From contig DF237409.1 of the NCBI GenBank assembly GCA_000708835.1, positions 1 through 64,000 of the forward strand: a DNA stretch of 64,000 nt, given 5' to 3'. Both the position numbers and the translations under genes were made by a program. Origin of the DNA: Klebsormidium nitens (taxonomy: Eukaryota > Streptophyta > Klebsormidiophyceae > Klebsormidiales > Klebsormidiaceae). This document shows positions 1-18,344 of this stretch, piece after piece; position 1 is the first letter of the stretch; each line of letters begins with the position of its first letter. A model generated the notes under the pieces. The model was not told where the DNA came from and did no database searches. It was given only the letters and a program-made list of their open reading frames with translations.

Positions 1-1504
1 GCGAACCAGCGTATCTTGCTACGAGTGGTTCTAAGCTATTCAAATCTATCGGACGACTCTACGGACTAGTGGTCTTCATCGCTGCCGTCAACGCCTGAAG
101 CCCACTTTACTCTGACACACTCGCGGCGGCCGCGCTAAGTATCACTTCGCGCGCCCACTCGCGGACTAACTGTATTCGTTACCGGTGGTGCTGACCGCTA
201 AGTGGCGGTCACGGGGCACTAGTACACACCGGATGATATCTTTTGAAGTTTTGCATGATATCATTATTGCTAATTTTGCCTTTTCAAAACCGATGATATA
301 AAAATGATATCCGACACGTCACTCAAACGCTAACAGCCAATCTGTAAGGGGTACATCCACCAAATCCGCGTGGAAATAGTTGTTGTGCCACTATTCGACG
401 TTCCGGAAGCATCGCAATTGAGCCTGCCGGACGGATTATGCGAATGTCGAAGCAGGGTCCAACAGATCGTGTATATTCAGGCGGGAAAAGCGGAGAAAAC
501 CCTCAAAACCACCATATCATTTTCTGAACCATGAAAAGGCCGATTTTGCAATGATATCATATTGCTAGTTTTGAGACCTCGATTTGCGATTGCTATCATT
601 CATCATGCGGTGACCCTGCAGGCTTCATCGTCCCCCCCGTGCGTCAGCCGAACCCCTTTTCGCAATCGGCATTCTGCCAAAGGGCCGGGTGCCGATTTTT
701 GCAAATTTTGGACATCCGGGATGTGCCCGACGTCAGCAGAGACTCGGTCGGTCTGAATAGCCCAAACCGGATGTCGGATGTCAATTTCGAGACCCGGGTG
801 CGCGGTTTGCCTGGGAAACCCCACATCCCGATTTTGGTCTCAATAGGCCTTGAAGGAATCATGATTCCGGAAGATGCCAAAACGTCTGTCCGATTCTGAT
901 GACACTGACGGTGACTGATCTGCAATTTCCAACTCCATCTAGTTATGAATGTGCAGAATTCAAATGTGCATGCACTTCGGATCATGCTGGTTGAGCAGAT
1001 CATGACATCATAATGGGCGTAAGTGCGCGGCGACTATAGCACAATCAGTGAATGTGCGGGCTTTACTCACTGATGAAACATGTACTATTGCCCCGCATAT
1101 TAACATCATCGACGGTGGTAAGTTCTGCTTAAGAATTGTCCCATTAACGGCGATGGCACCCATGGTCGCGTCATAGGTCATTCGACCTTGAACCCCGGCA
1201 CGAGCTTAGTGCTCGGGCATCCATCTCAAGATATACCAAAGTCTATGTGCTTGTTGGCGGTATGGTAGAGCATATGGGCATATCTCAGGCGGCCTCAAAA
1301 GGTCAATCTGGGAGAGCTGCATTCTGCTAGAAAAAGAGACGTATTTAGAGCAAGGTTGTGCATCATCATTCATCCGTTGACAAACAGCCGCTCGAATGAT
1401 ATGTCATGCATAGAGACGAGTCATGTCAAGCAAAGCAGTGCCCATAACCTGAGGCGATCCTTACGAGCCCTCTGAAACCGAGACTGGCCCAGATCAAGTA
1501 TCAA
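1..1504. other. Intergenic stretch, no gene recognised
   Basis: No reading frame here resembles a known protein, and none can be assembled into exons with consistent splice phases. The first 600 bases hold a diverged direct repeat built on an ATGATATCAT core, annotated separately. The rest looks like ordinary unique intergenic DNA, plus whatever lies downstream of the leftward peroxidase gene that ends at 1505. Confidence 0.5.
249..573. repeat. Diverged direct repeat with ATGATATCAT core
   Basis: Two copies of a roughly 30-base segment lie at 249-278 and 544-573. Both contain the palindrome ATGATATCAT, flanked by TTTTGCA on the left and ATTGCTARTTTTG on the right. Further ATGATAT pieces lie near 230-310. 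This could be a relic of a short mobile element or a simple duplicated motif. No coding capacity or clear terminal inverted repeat is visible. Confidence 0.45.
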
Positions 1505-4500
1505 TCATGACTTCCACGTCACACCTTGTGTGACTAGCTTCTCATAAGCGGATGCAAAATCCAGGAAGAATCTATTTTGATCCTCCGCGTAAGTGATCAC
1601 CCACCTGCACGGAAAGAGCTGTATGTAGTCAGACTCCGAAGGACCATGAGTGGAACACCTTTTAAAGTTTACTAGTGGCATGCTTGCGTTCAATTCCTTC
1701 CAAACCCTGATCCTTGAGCCGCAAGTCTCTTAAGCAAATTCGAAAGAGCCCGAACCAAAGATGAAGCCTACAGAACGAAAGTTCACCGAGAAACGGAGGT
1801 GATACAAGCCAAAAAGAAAGACGTGTCCTTCAGCACCGGCAAGACAATCTGCAAGATGCTAAAAGACAAGCTCCAAAGAGAAGAAAGTAGCATGAGAGAG
1901 TCTAGTGCCCGCACTTCAGCTCAGTCTGGAAGGAGCACAGACACGAGAGCGGGTGATGCTTTGAGTTACGGAACTAACAACCAAATGACCGAGAAATTCG
2001 CTACAAGCTACAAAAATCAACACTCACTTTCGGCATTCCTCGTCGTCTGGAAGGGCTCTGTCCGTCTTCAATCCGATCATTTTTGTCATCGCCGTATCTG
2101 TGGAGCGGATGACCGATGAGGTCAGCAATTATTTGCGAGAAACTTAATTAAGCCCTGGAGGACTTCGCGTGACGGTTTATTTTATGACTAACGACAGGTC
2201 TAGACGATCATCGCCGCCCGTCCCCCGAAGACAACTTCTTTTATTCTCAGTTTCTGGACGATAATCTTCGGTCGTCAAAGCAGTGTTTGCGTTCGCTCAT
2301 GTTGACATATGCTCGAAAATGTTCACGATTCAATATGTGGATCCGAGCAACCCGGTTATGGATCCTCAGCCGAGTCACCATCATAGCGCTTTGTAATGGC
2401 ACCAACAATTTGGCTGGAGCAAACAATCCTTCACCAGTCATAGTGAGGTCATTTGGCCTTATGTCCCCAAGCCCAAGCAACTTACTGTCCCTTCGTATTC
2501 GTCGCAGTCAAACGCGGAAGAGAAAAACATAGTGGATGTAGCGAACGATACGAAACAGCAGATGCTATCGTTGCGATAGCGAGTCAGAACTTGCGCTACC
2601 TGCGTGCCACTTAGACGGTGCGCTACTTCTCCTCCAGAAGCCATGCGCAGCTTCGTTTACGACAATCAGTCGAAGACTCTGTGAGGTAAAACATCATGCA
2701 CGCCACTCTTGTCGAGAAGACATCCTCAGCCGCACCTGTTTCCCAGGGTTTGTTCAGCAGTATCTTGTAGTACGAGTTGTCGAACGTCGTGGGATCCCCG
2801 AACCCTTTTCCCCCCAGCGTGTGGGCCCCCGAGAGGGCGATCATTTCCTGCGTGCTGTAGTTTCGACTATGGAAAAACGACTTGAGCGTGGCCGCGTCTA
2901 ATGTTTCGGGGGGCATTTGGTCCTCCGGGTCGGCGGCTCTGTAAACCATTACAAGGAGACGTCTTAGGAAGCTCGAGAACAAGGATATTGAGGGACGAGG
3001 TATGTGTGAACAGTATGAAAAACTAGAGTGGCTTCAAAACGGGTCTCATATGATGGACGGAGCAAAAAAGGCAGTCAGGCATGCAATCTAGTAGGCGTTC
3101 CCGAACAACAGCGCAACCCGGTCTTCAGATTACCGAGTGACATCAGCAGCCTTATTGAGGGTACCCAAACCCGCCTTCATATCCTTTGGCCATTTTTGTA
3201 ATCCACCCCGGAACAAGCTGCGTCTGTTCAACGAACCGTTCAAACACAAAGTCGATTCACCAAACGGACGGCGAGATAGCTAAAACGTCATGACGGATTT
3301 GAGAAGGCTCCACGCCAGAAATGCGATTTCGAAAACACTTCGTGGCTTTAGAGGACTTTAGGGCTTCAGAGGGATTTTGTGGCTTCGTAAAGAACGGGGA
3401 TGCGTGATTCCACACAAACCATCAGGAACGATGGACATTTCTAGCTACATTGACTTACCCTTGGTCCCGCCTGCCTAATCGGACGGGGATGACTGGCCCC
3501 CCAGTCATTGCCACAGCCTCCGCGCCCGCAACCACGATGAGGTCCGCCCAGGAGACGTTGTCACCCAAGGTTGCTTTTACCTTCTCAAGAGGCTGTACGA
3601 ACAAGACAAGATTTTGAATGATTGCAGCTTCGCTTTATAGACTCACCGGAACAAAGTCAAGTTTAGTTCACCCCCTGCAAAGAGGGATTTCTGGAAGCCA
3701 AGTATTGGCTCTTTCTGACCTGTTCCTGTATGTCCGGATTCATAGGATAAACCCACAAGGTCAAAGTACAGAAGTACAAGAGTGAAGATGAGCGAACCCA
3801 GTGCTATCGTAGAACGTTGCGGATCCATATTTCTGGACAGCTTGTGTAAATACGAATCTGAAAAGAATCAAGATTGGAAATGTTCAGGGGATGATTGAAT
3901 AAGAGCCTGGATATTTTCGGGACGAGTGCGTATTCTGCATGCATTGACGATACCATAGACCAAAGGGGTATTCAATGTCCTTGACCACAGCACTTTCCAT
4001 GGTATGCAAATTTTCCGAAGTTAGACGCGGTATGACCTAGAACCTCACCCTAAGAGCACGCTTCAAGCCTTCGCTCTCCGGTCTGTCTAACTCAAAAATG
4101 ATGGACCCATTGGGGCCCCCTGCAAGAAGTTACAACGATCTTTGAGCTTCGCATCACCAACCAAAGACCGCTGTGCATGAGTAGAGTGGACTGAAACATC
4201 TGCATACTTCGCCTGAAGAGGAGGCATGACAGTGGTATCTCTTTAGTTGCTGCAAAGCAGGCTTGATGGCGAAAAATAAAAAGTGCGATACTTCTCACCT
4301 GTTTGTGTGGAGGGGTTGAAAGTGAAGCCATCGTGGAACACTAGTCGCAACACGCCGGGGGCTTTTGCTAAGGTCACCGCCTTCCTGATCTCTTGCTTCA
4401 ACACGTCTAACGCAGGATTGGCTCTGTAGAAAGACATAGTGAAGTCGCGTTAGATAATGTATATAAAGGTGGGGAATGTGGATTCTTTCAGTGACGCTCC

Positions 4501-4838
4501 TTTGAAGCATGATAGGAGAATTGAACTGGTGCTCCAACACAATTGCTTCCGTCCAACTCAAGGTTGACGACATCGAACAATCCAAAACAATCAAGAACAG
4601 TCACGAACAGTTTAAGAGCTTACAAATCGATGGGGGCACATGAGGCTCTGTCTGCTGCAGTCCAAAGTGTGGCAGCAGACACTGCTCCCAAAAGGGCCGC
4701 GCGCCGGCTGATTGGAGGCACGCGCCCCTGCTCCAACTTGTCTGGCTGAGACTCGCCAGGATGATCTGCATCAGGGGGGGAGCCAAATTGCTGAGATGGG
4801 AATGACTGAAACCCATGCAACCCTTTTGAGAAGGTCAT
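1505..4838 (-). CDS. APX6: APX6-like ascorbate peroxidase, predicted thylakoid-lumen form
   Basis: Class I heme peroxidase that reduces hydrogen peroxide, presumably with ascorbate. Seven exons join in perfect phase: 4838-4624, 4423-4299, 4119-4049, 3592-3459, 2938-2736, 2097-2028 and 1604-1505, giving 305 aa. The distal active site reads LRLVFHDGFTF (Arg and His present; Phe where cytosolic APX has Trp). The proximal haem ligand lies in MIALSGAHTLGGKGFG, followed by DNSYYKILLNKPW, which is close to plant APX6. The C-terminus holds WVITYAEDQNRFF. Residues 44-68 form a twin-arginine export signal (SRRAALL, a hydrophobic stretch, then an AxxxxSCA-type end), so after plastid import the protein probably enters the thylakoid lumen. 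The ATG at 4838 is the first in frame, but an upstream transit-peptide exon (5372-5192) may splice in at 4765. The neighbouring SCD2 gene is divergent. Family assignment is firm; lumen targeting is inferred. Confidence 0.9.
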
Positions 4839-5191
4839 AATCGTTGGGGGCCAGTCAGAGGAAACAATTAGGGAAAGGCTGAGAGGTAGCTTCTGCGGTG
4901 GTGGTGGCGTTGCAGCTCATTGCAGCTCTATGAAAGCGCCCATCCAAAGAACTTCATGGTTGAGTTGCGCTTGTCCATAATCAATCAGTGAAAGACCTGG
5001 CTAAGTTCAGGCCAACTGCAAGGAACAGGCAAAATCCCTACAACCTGAGACTGTCTTTGGTGGAAGCAAGGATGACAAGCTTTTGAAAAACGGACAAGAG
5101 GACTCGCCTCTGATCTCTCCAGCGACAACCTTGGGTTCAGACAGCCCCCTCGGCTCCACATCTCGACTCCTCCCCACTGCTTTGATCTGAC

Positions 5192-5372
5192 CGCAACCAC
5201 CACACCTCGTATAACAGACGGGCCTGCGCAGACTATGGCGCCTAAGCAAGTTCGCAAAGGGGAGCAACTCCGCGCGCAAGTCTAAACGGTCTGGTCCGGA
5301 AAGCCCTTCACGGAGCGAGCTCGAAGGTGCACACATAGCCCCATGGCTGAGCTGCAAGCTGGAGGCAGCCAT
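5192..5372 (-). CDS. Possible upstream transit-peptide exon of the peroxidase gene
   Basis: An open frame begins with ATG at 5372 and encodes an alanine/serine- and arginine-rich N-terminus starting MAASSLQLSHGAMC. This has the composition of a chloroplast transit peptide: many hydroxylated and basic residues and few acidic ones at the start. It lies 5' of the APX6-like exons on the same strand. A donor GTCAGA after 5192 would leave phase 1, which fits an acceptor (CTGATGCAG) before 4765 inside the annotated first exon. The result would be a transit peptide followed directly by the twin-arginine signal. The donor is weak and alternatives exist (GTGTGG, GTGGGG, GTTGTC), so the join is a guess. 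The frame itself continues to a stop near 5007. Confidence 0.35.
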
Positions 5373-6284
5373 CGTGTGTGGAAAGAGATTGCCCCGCAGA
5401 GTCCCTGTGGATTCTGGCAGTGGAATTGCGTGTGCATGGAGCTTGGGGTGGCTTGGGGAACCTTTTCTTGTGGCTGGGGCACTTTGAAATCGCTGTACAG
5501 ATATGCTTGAATTGTGATAGGTAACCATGCAATTGGTATACCTTATTATTGTATGTAACCGTACTGCTATTTATTTTCGGCAATAAATAAATAATTATTT
5601 GGCCTGCCGAAAATTTTAGAAAATTCTTTGAGGCGATAATGGTTCGATAATGGTTTTTTTAGCAGGTAGCCATTGCTCAGCCGAAAGGAAAGAAAGTTTC
5701 ATAATTAACTTTTCGGCGTCGAAGGTGCCGAAATCAAATAGCAGTACGGTATCCATGAGCCTTGAGCCTCCTCTCACGCTCGAAGTTCACAGTGACTTTG
5801 GTCTGCCGGGCCTTGCTCATACGGCATGAGGGAAACCCCTTCGGCCAGCTGTGGCCCACCATTCTGTCACTGAATCTTGTTGCCTGAGGCGGGGCGACGT
5901 TTGCTCTGTTGTTGGGACCTATTGACGCCAACTTAAAAGTTTTAAAGGATGTGGCTTTTCATGAGGCATTCGGCATGGCGCAAACATCTGATTGCGTTTG
6001 GACGAGCCTGCAGATGAGAGGATGGGACGAATCCTGCGGGTCAGATCCGTGATCCCGCCTTTGCTGTCCCAGTAATCTGCCAAGGGCTTGCACAATGTCA
6101 AGCGGCTCAGATTGAACTCCTTCAAGATTGATTGAGACGACAACGTCGATATGAGCAGCAGGATTTGTGGTCAAGTCGTGGTTCTTCTTGGCAAGCCCCT
6201 TTAAGGTTTATTTGCCAGCCACTTCTTTGTGAGGCATTTGAGAGGTGCTAAATAGCGGATCAGGCACATTCCTAGTGAGCCGCC
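5373..6284. promoter_or_regulatory. Divergent upstream region between APX6-like and SCD2-like genes
   Basis: This ~0.9 kb separates two genes transcribed away from each other, so it should contain both promoters. It includes an AT-rich patch (about 5560-5660). I see no convincing TATA box or conserved operator, and the short frames here are not protein-like. Confidence 0.4.
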
Positions 6285-9200
6285 ATGGACAGAGTACAGC
6301 GGCTGAATCGGGGTGCAGCCGGGGCAGGTAACTATGGGGGCGGGAGCCCAGCCCCAGGCACGGGAGCTCCAGATAGTCCGGGCCGGCCCCCCAGTGCAGG
6401 TGGATTTCGGTGAGGACATTGTCTTGAATGATCCACCATTTGCGGGCTGCATACTTTGGTTTTCTACGATCTTACATTTCGGTCAGCAACCCAAATCCTG
6501 CACCCACTCATTTTGAATGCAAATGCGTCTCGGTTCACTGCTGAGTGCAAGCAGAAGGCATGTCGTCCATAATTTTGAACACGACAGGACAAATGTCTGG
6601 AGCTTGAATCACTGTGCGTTCAGCTCAAGGTGGCTGGTTGGAAACTCTATTTGGATGGTTGGCTGCTTCTTAAAGTGCGGTTGATCTGAGCATCTGAGCT
6701 TCAAAAAACGTGGGTTGCATTGGCAAGGTCAGCACACCACCCCAATCTGTATGTCTACTTAGATCCTGTCAGCTTTTTTCACTTGTGAACATTGGTCCAG
6801 TTGTACTGCGAGGTGTCTTGTGATTCTTGTGGGGTCAGATATTGTGTTTACCGAAGTCTCAGTGGCCAGCTTCATTGGCCATGCTCTTTTGACCCTTCAA
6901 ACAAACCTCTATCGCTCTAAACTGCAGGAAGACACAGGCGAATGCCAAGAAGCAGGCAGCAATGCGGCTGGCGGCTGTTATGGCGAATCAAGCGGGGTCC
7001 CCAGAAGAAGAGGACGATGAGTTCAGCCTCAAGTACGGCATCCCTCCACCGCAGGCCTCTAACAGCCCGCTGACTGCGTACCGTTCTTCTTCCCCACTGG
7101 TAAGCCTCAACCAGTGTTCCGCTGAGAGCTCCCCCCTGCCCTCTTTTGCACCTATTTGTTTGCGAGAAGTTTGTATCACTGAGATTGGAATGCTATAGTC
7201 TGAGTTGGAGTTTCCGAATGCATTAAAAAGGCTGAGGGTCCTGTTGTCATCCCTGTCAGCCTTGTTGATCGATCTCAGGTTGGTCTGTTGCTAGCCGTCA
7301 CTGAGTTTTTCTCTCCAAGTGGTGAGCAGCCTGTGCTGAGATCCAAAACTTTACTATTGCAGGTCGGCATCCGGTCTGCCTCTGTAGGTCCCCGCCTCCA
7401 CTCGGCCCGTGCTCAGCCGCCGCCGCAGGCGCAGCCGCAACAGTCGTCCTCTTCCACCAGCTCGCGCTCCCGGCCCACCCCCATCGCCGTCAAGACCGGC
7501 TCGCGGGAGTCTCTCGAATCGGCGCCCCTTTCAGGTTGGTTTAGCTGGAGGCTCTGCACCTTTTCGCATCAACTTTGATGGAGCTTAGCAGTGACAATGG
7601 AGGTGGGACGAAATTTAGGTAGCACGTCATAGCAAGCGGCCCTAATCTGGAAGCCGGCTGCTGCTGTCTCCAACCGACTTTCCTTCGCCTAGATCATAAT
7701 TCCAAGTTGACCTGAAAACGGTTAAGCCTCTAGACTACTGCAATCTGGTCATGTTATGACAAGCACCCCATCAGTCCGTTTGAATCATTCTGGACCCTCA
7801 GAAGTGTGTCAAGCCGTCAAACAACCACGTCTCGCAAAGAAGCGACAATTGCAACCAAGACTCATGGGTCAGCCCGTGAGCGTCGATCAAGGAGTAAATC
7901 TGAGCATTTCGATTGGACCTCAATCCGCGGCTCCCCTCAATCCAGATGGCGGCGGCAGCGGGAGCTACAGTACGGGGAGTGGCAACTACGGAGGCGGAAG
8001 CGTTACGAGCGCGCCTAGCTACGGACGCCGGCGCTACTCTAACACAGAGCCTGCCGCGGCGATACCCATTGCCAACTCGGTGAAGCAAACCCAGTCGACA
8101 CAGGACAAGAGGGCGGAGGCTGCGCTGGCGGATGAAATCGACCTACTGAGAGAAGAAAACGAGTTCCTGTTGGATAAGCTGAGGTTGACGGAGGAGAAGG
8201 TGAGAGCTGCAGACTTGAAACTGACAACTTATTTGGTGTACCTGCTGGGAAAGGCTTTGACCAGAATCTTCTTGTAGGTTTTGGCCGTTCTTAGCCTTTG
8301 GCAGCGGTTGCTTGCAAGCTTTGTCAAGGAGAAGAAGGCAGACTGCGGTTCGAAGTGCTTTTCCAAAGAGCAACAGGCGCCAATGAAAGAGATTGTCAGG
8401 ATCGTATTGCACTGATCAGAGCCTCACACCCACTTCCTCGCCTGTACCTCGACCTAATCTTATTAAGCTGATTGAGTCGTCATCAGTCGCTTTTTGAACC
8501 TTTGTTTGTGCTGAAACGTCGTTCTTTGAATTGGTCGAATAGACTGGTCGTCAATCTAATACGAGTTGATTCGGGTAGTTTTATGAACGATGTGTAGCTC
8601 TTATCATTCTTTGAGATTTGTGAACCTGAAGACGTTTGGACGTTCCCCTGCAGGCCCTGGAGAACGAGACGCGGGCGCGGGAGCTCGAGAAGCAGGTGGC
8701 CTCTCTGGGGGAAGGCATCTCGCTAGAGGCACGGCTGCTAAGCAGGAAGGAGGCGCAGCTTAAGCAGAAGGAAGCCGCACTCAAGGCGGCGAGCCAGCAG
8801 GTAAGGGCGACTATGCAGGGTTGCGGTATTTATGTGGCAGGCTCTGCGTGTTTAGATGGTTTCATCGGCGTCACTGGTAGACTTCGCATAATCTGAGAAT
8901 TCCCGGTGCAAGGTCGTCAGTGTCGAAACTAAGCTTGTCTGAACACCCCGCGCAATGTGGCCTTGCGCCCTGAGGGCTTAAATGAACCGCCCGTCTATGA
9001 AATCGGGCAGTGGGCATGACAAAGATTGTAAAACGGAACATTCACTTTGCATCCGAGGAGTACTTGCAGGTAGGCAGGCTTCCAACAGCGGTAGTAAGAA
9101 GGCACGCGTTTGCTCTACCGGAGCCCCGAAACAAGGGTCGGAACTCTTCCCTCTACTTCGTTTTCCATCTTTTTAAGTTCAGTTTTTAATATCTTTCTTC

Positions 9201-12200
9201 TCTTCGTCCTGTTCCAGTGCAATTACATCATCGACACCACACACCTCATCGTTATCCTTCGTCTTTGCGTTCTGCAGCACAGCTCCCTGCGTGAGGAAGA
9301 GGTGCAGGCCCTCCAGGCCGAGCTCGAGACCGCCCGCCAAGAGGTCGCCTCCGCCTCCGGCACCGCCTCGGAAGCCCAGGCGGAGGCCAAGGCCCTGCGC
9401 GGCGTCGTTTCCCGCATTGCACTGACGCAGGAAGAGCTGGAGGAGGTGTCGCTCAAGCGGTGCTGGCTGGCGCGTTACTGGGGGCTCGCCGCCAGCCACG
9501 GGGTGCACGCCGAGATCGCGGGCTCGCGCCACGAGCACTGGTTCCAGTTCGCGGCTGCGCCGCTGGAGGTGAGAAGCGGTGCTGACGTCAGCGGATATTG
9601 GATTTATCCGCCGCTCTGATTCGACGTCTTGGCCTGTTGGCGTCATTGAATCGGAGTAGCGTGTGAAAGTTGGTGATAAAAATTCACAAACCTCAGGTGT
9701 TTGCGGGGTCGCAATTTTAATTATCCAGCGCATCACGGCCTTGACCGTGTATCTTCTTTCTAGTCGTCAGATACAGCTGAAAGTTGGGATTCGCCGCTGC
9801 AGCAATTCTTTTGTCAGAAACTTAAGAGTCGCTGCTTTCATCTTTTGCAGTTTGTGCTGGCGGCGGGTCAACAGGCGAAGGAGGGCCTTGAAAGTGAGCC
9901 GGAGGGCGCCGCAGCCAACGGGACGGACGAGAATGGAGCCAGAAGCAGGAGGACGTCCGATGCGGGAGTCAGTGGTAAGTCTGGTCCCAATGGAGTCCTT
10001 CGAGACTGGGGAGTCGTCGCGCAGTCGCAAGTTGCAGGTGCGCTGCTTTGGATAAGCAACGGGTAGTACTGCAACACTAGCACGAAATCGAGCCAGTCTT
10101 CGCGTTGCAAAAGAACTCCTCATAGTAGTAAGAACGGAGCATGAAGCGCTTGGGTTCGTCCGGGAACGTGCTCTTTTGGAGGTCCGCGTCTAAGCCCCTT
10201 GTTCTGGAGATCTGTGTGCTCGTCAAGGTAAGGCTTTGAGTCTTGACTTGTGAGCTTGGTCGGCTCTATACAACGTCAGGAAACTGGGTTTACAACGCTG
10301 CAGTGCCGTCATGATTGCCCTTGCTTCTCACAGGAATCTTGCCTTCTCTCTGTGCAGGAGACGAACCGTCCAAGCACCGCCGGCACCGTTCTTTGGCGGT
10401 GGACATCGGTGCCGACAACAGCATCGAGAGCATGTTGAATGTTGAGAAGGGGTTGCGAGAGCTCGCAGCTCTCAAGGTGTGTTTCATTGACCCTTCCCAC
10501 CCCGGATCTTGGATCGTCTTTTCTGATAGATCAGACCTGACATTCGTTCCAAAGCAGTCCTGTCAGCCGCTTCTCATTTGATTTGTGCCTCTTCTACGTC
10601 GTTTTGAAACGTTGCTTCTCCGTGCTTGGATGTGCAAGAGCGTCCTCGGATATCGAGGGCTTCATCTCCTCGGTTTGCGCGCCGATCGTGCGTTACATAG
10701 TTGATGTCGCCGCTTTCCGCGCTGTTTCGTCCTGCCTTTGGAACACGGCTCGACATAGCGGATGCTGACGTCAGCAACTTTCGCTGACGTCCCAGGTGGA
10801 GGATGCGGTCCTGCTTGCGATGGCGCAACACCGGCGGCCAAGCCTGGTCCGCGTGGGGGGCACTGAGCCGTCGCAAACAGGGAACGGGTCGAAGCTGGTG
10901 GAGAGCATGGGTGAGATTTGAGTTTTAATGGGCATCCTCTCACCGTCGAGTCGAAGCAAGTCTTGTCGAACTTGGTCGGTGAAGGGGTGCTCTTGGAGAC
11001 TAACTGCAGAGAGACAGTACCCATTGTGGTCAGGCAGAAGTATCACTTTGACGGTCTGGCATCAATGTGAATCAGCATCGATATTGGTCCGCCTCAAAGC
11101 CATGGGAGCTCGCCTCCACTGAAATCGGCGACCAGCGTTGCAGAGGGTTTTGAACAGATCAATTGCCGATAGGCACGGACGTAGATATAGTCGGGCATCA
11201 TTTGCTCGTCATTCACTCTTCATTATCTCTTCACAACCAATAGAGGCATCCGCCTACTTCATCCCTTTTGGTCGGACTGTCTCACTACCTCCCAGTTCTT
11301 CGCTTGGAATGGCCGTACCCAATTTCCACGCCGCTGCTCCTTGTGCAGAGCTGAGCGAAGAGGAGGTGGAAGACGTGCAGTTCAAGCAGGCGTGGCTTTG
11401 CTACTTTTGGCGACGTGCGCGTCGAAGGGGCATCGAGAACGTAAGGCTCGCATGCCATCTTACGGCTGTTCTTTAGAAAACGTAATCTTTAACATGGCTA
11501 GAGATGAATACCAGTACAGGCAAGAAGGATGAAAAAGTGGTCGAAACCTGGTCGACCCTCCTGTATCCATTTAGACTTTGCGTCTCCTGCGATCAGGCGG
11601 AGCCTGCCGGACTCCATCCAGTAACTTCGTGGTGCTCTGGTAACCGTGGACTAAAACGAGCTTTTCTGCCTCCTCGAACGCTTCATTTGAACGAGCGCTC
11701 TTGGATATGAGCTTCTCTGTAGCGGTGAGGTTGGTTTTCTGATAACGGAAGGGAGCGCGTTTGGGGAACCGTCGAAGTTGCTCAATCCTTGTCCGGCTTT
11801 GTGCCTGCAGGACATCGCGGATGAACGGCTAAGATATTGGATCAGCCAGTCGTCACACAATCCGGATGCGCACAGCGCTGTTGACGGTAAGATGGTGATG
11901 CCATCCTTGATGTAACAAGACGGACCTCGTTCATTATTTGTCTCCTCTCTACATCATGAACATCTTCGGTGCCCTTCCCTCCAGTTGTCCTGCAGATCAG
12001 AATCGGCGCTCCTGGTCGAAGTCGGTGTTGAGCACCTCTCAATCGTGCAAAACCAGATTGCGAGATGCGCACAGGAGCATTCGTTTCGAATCGTTGAACA
12101 CCACGCATGAAACCAATTGCACTATTCCGTTGCAGTTGAACGGGGCCTGATGGAGGTCCGGCGTTTGGCTATTGAAGAGCAGCTTTGGGCCGCTAGCAGA

Positions 12201-12245
12201 GCCGCCCTGGCCAGTCACCAAGATGATTCCGAAGAAGACAAGTAG
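6285..12245 (+). CDS. SCD2: SCD2-like coiled-coil protein (stomatal cytokinesis defective 2 family)
   Basis: Twelve exons join in perfect phase: 6285-6409, 6928-7099, 7363-7534, 7802-8199, 8654-8800, 9278-9568, 9851-9974, 10358-10476, 10796-10910, 11349-11440, 11811-11886 and 12136-12245, giving 646 aa. The start [19 protein letters not shown] is Gly/Pro/Ser-rich, followed by LAAVMANQ and an acidic patch. A disordered linker leads to a coiled coil ([18 protein letters not shown] onward). The conserved C-terminal half contains [55 protein letters not shown] and [11 protein letters not shown]. In Arabidopsis, SCD2 works with the DENN protein SCD1 in clathrin-linked trafficking during cytokinesis and cell expansion; a similar cytoplasmic role here is inferred. 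All introns are GT-AG. The first exon was placed because its phase-2 end exactly completes the codon at 6928. Confidence 0.93.

Positions 12246-18344
<6,099 letters not shown>

Noticed and set aside
6201-6452. Leftward frame overlapping the first SCD2 exon
   Set aside because: Shadow of exon 6285-6409, whose phase-2 end exactly completes the next SCD2 exon.
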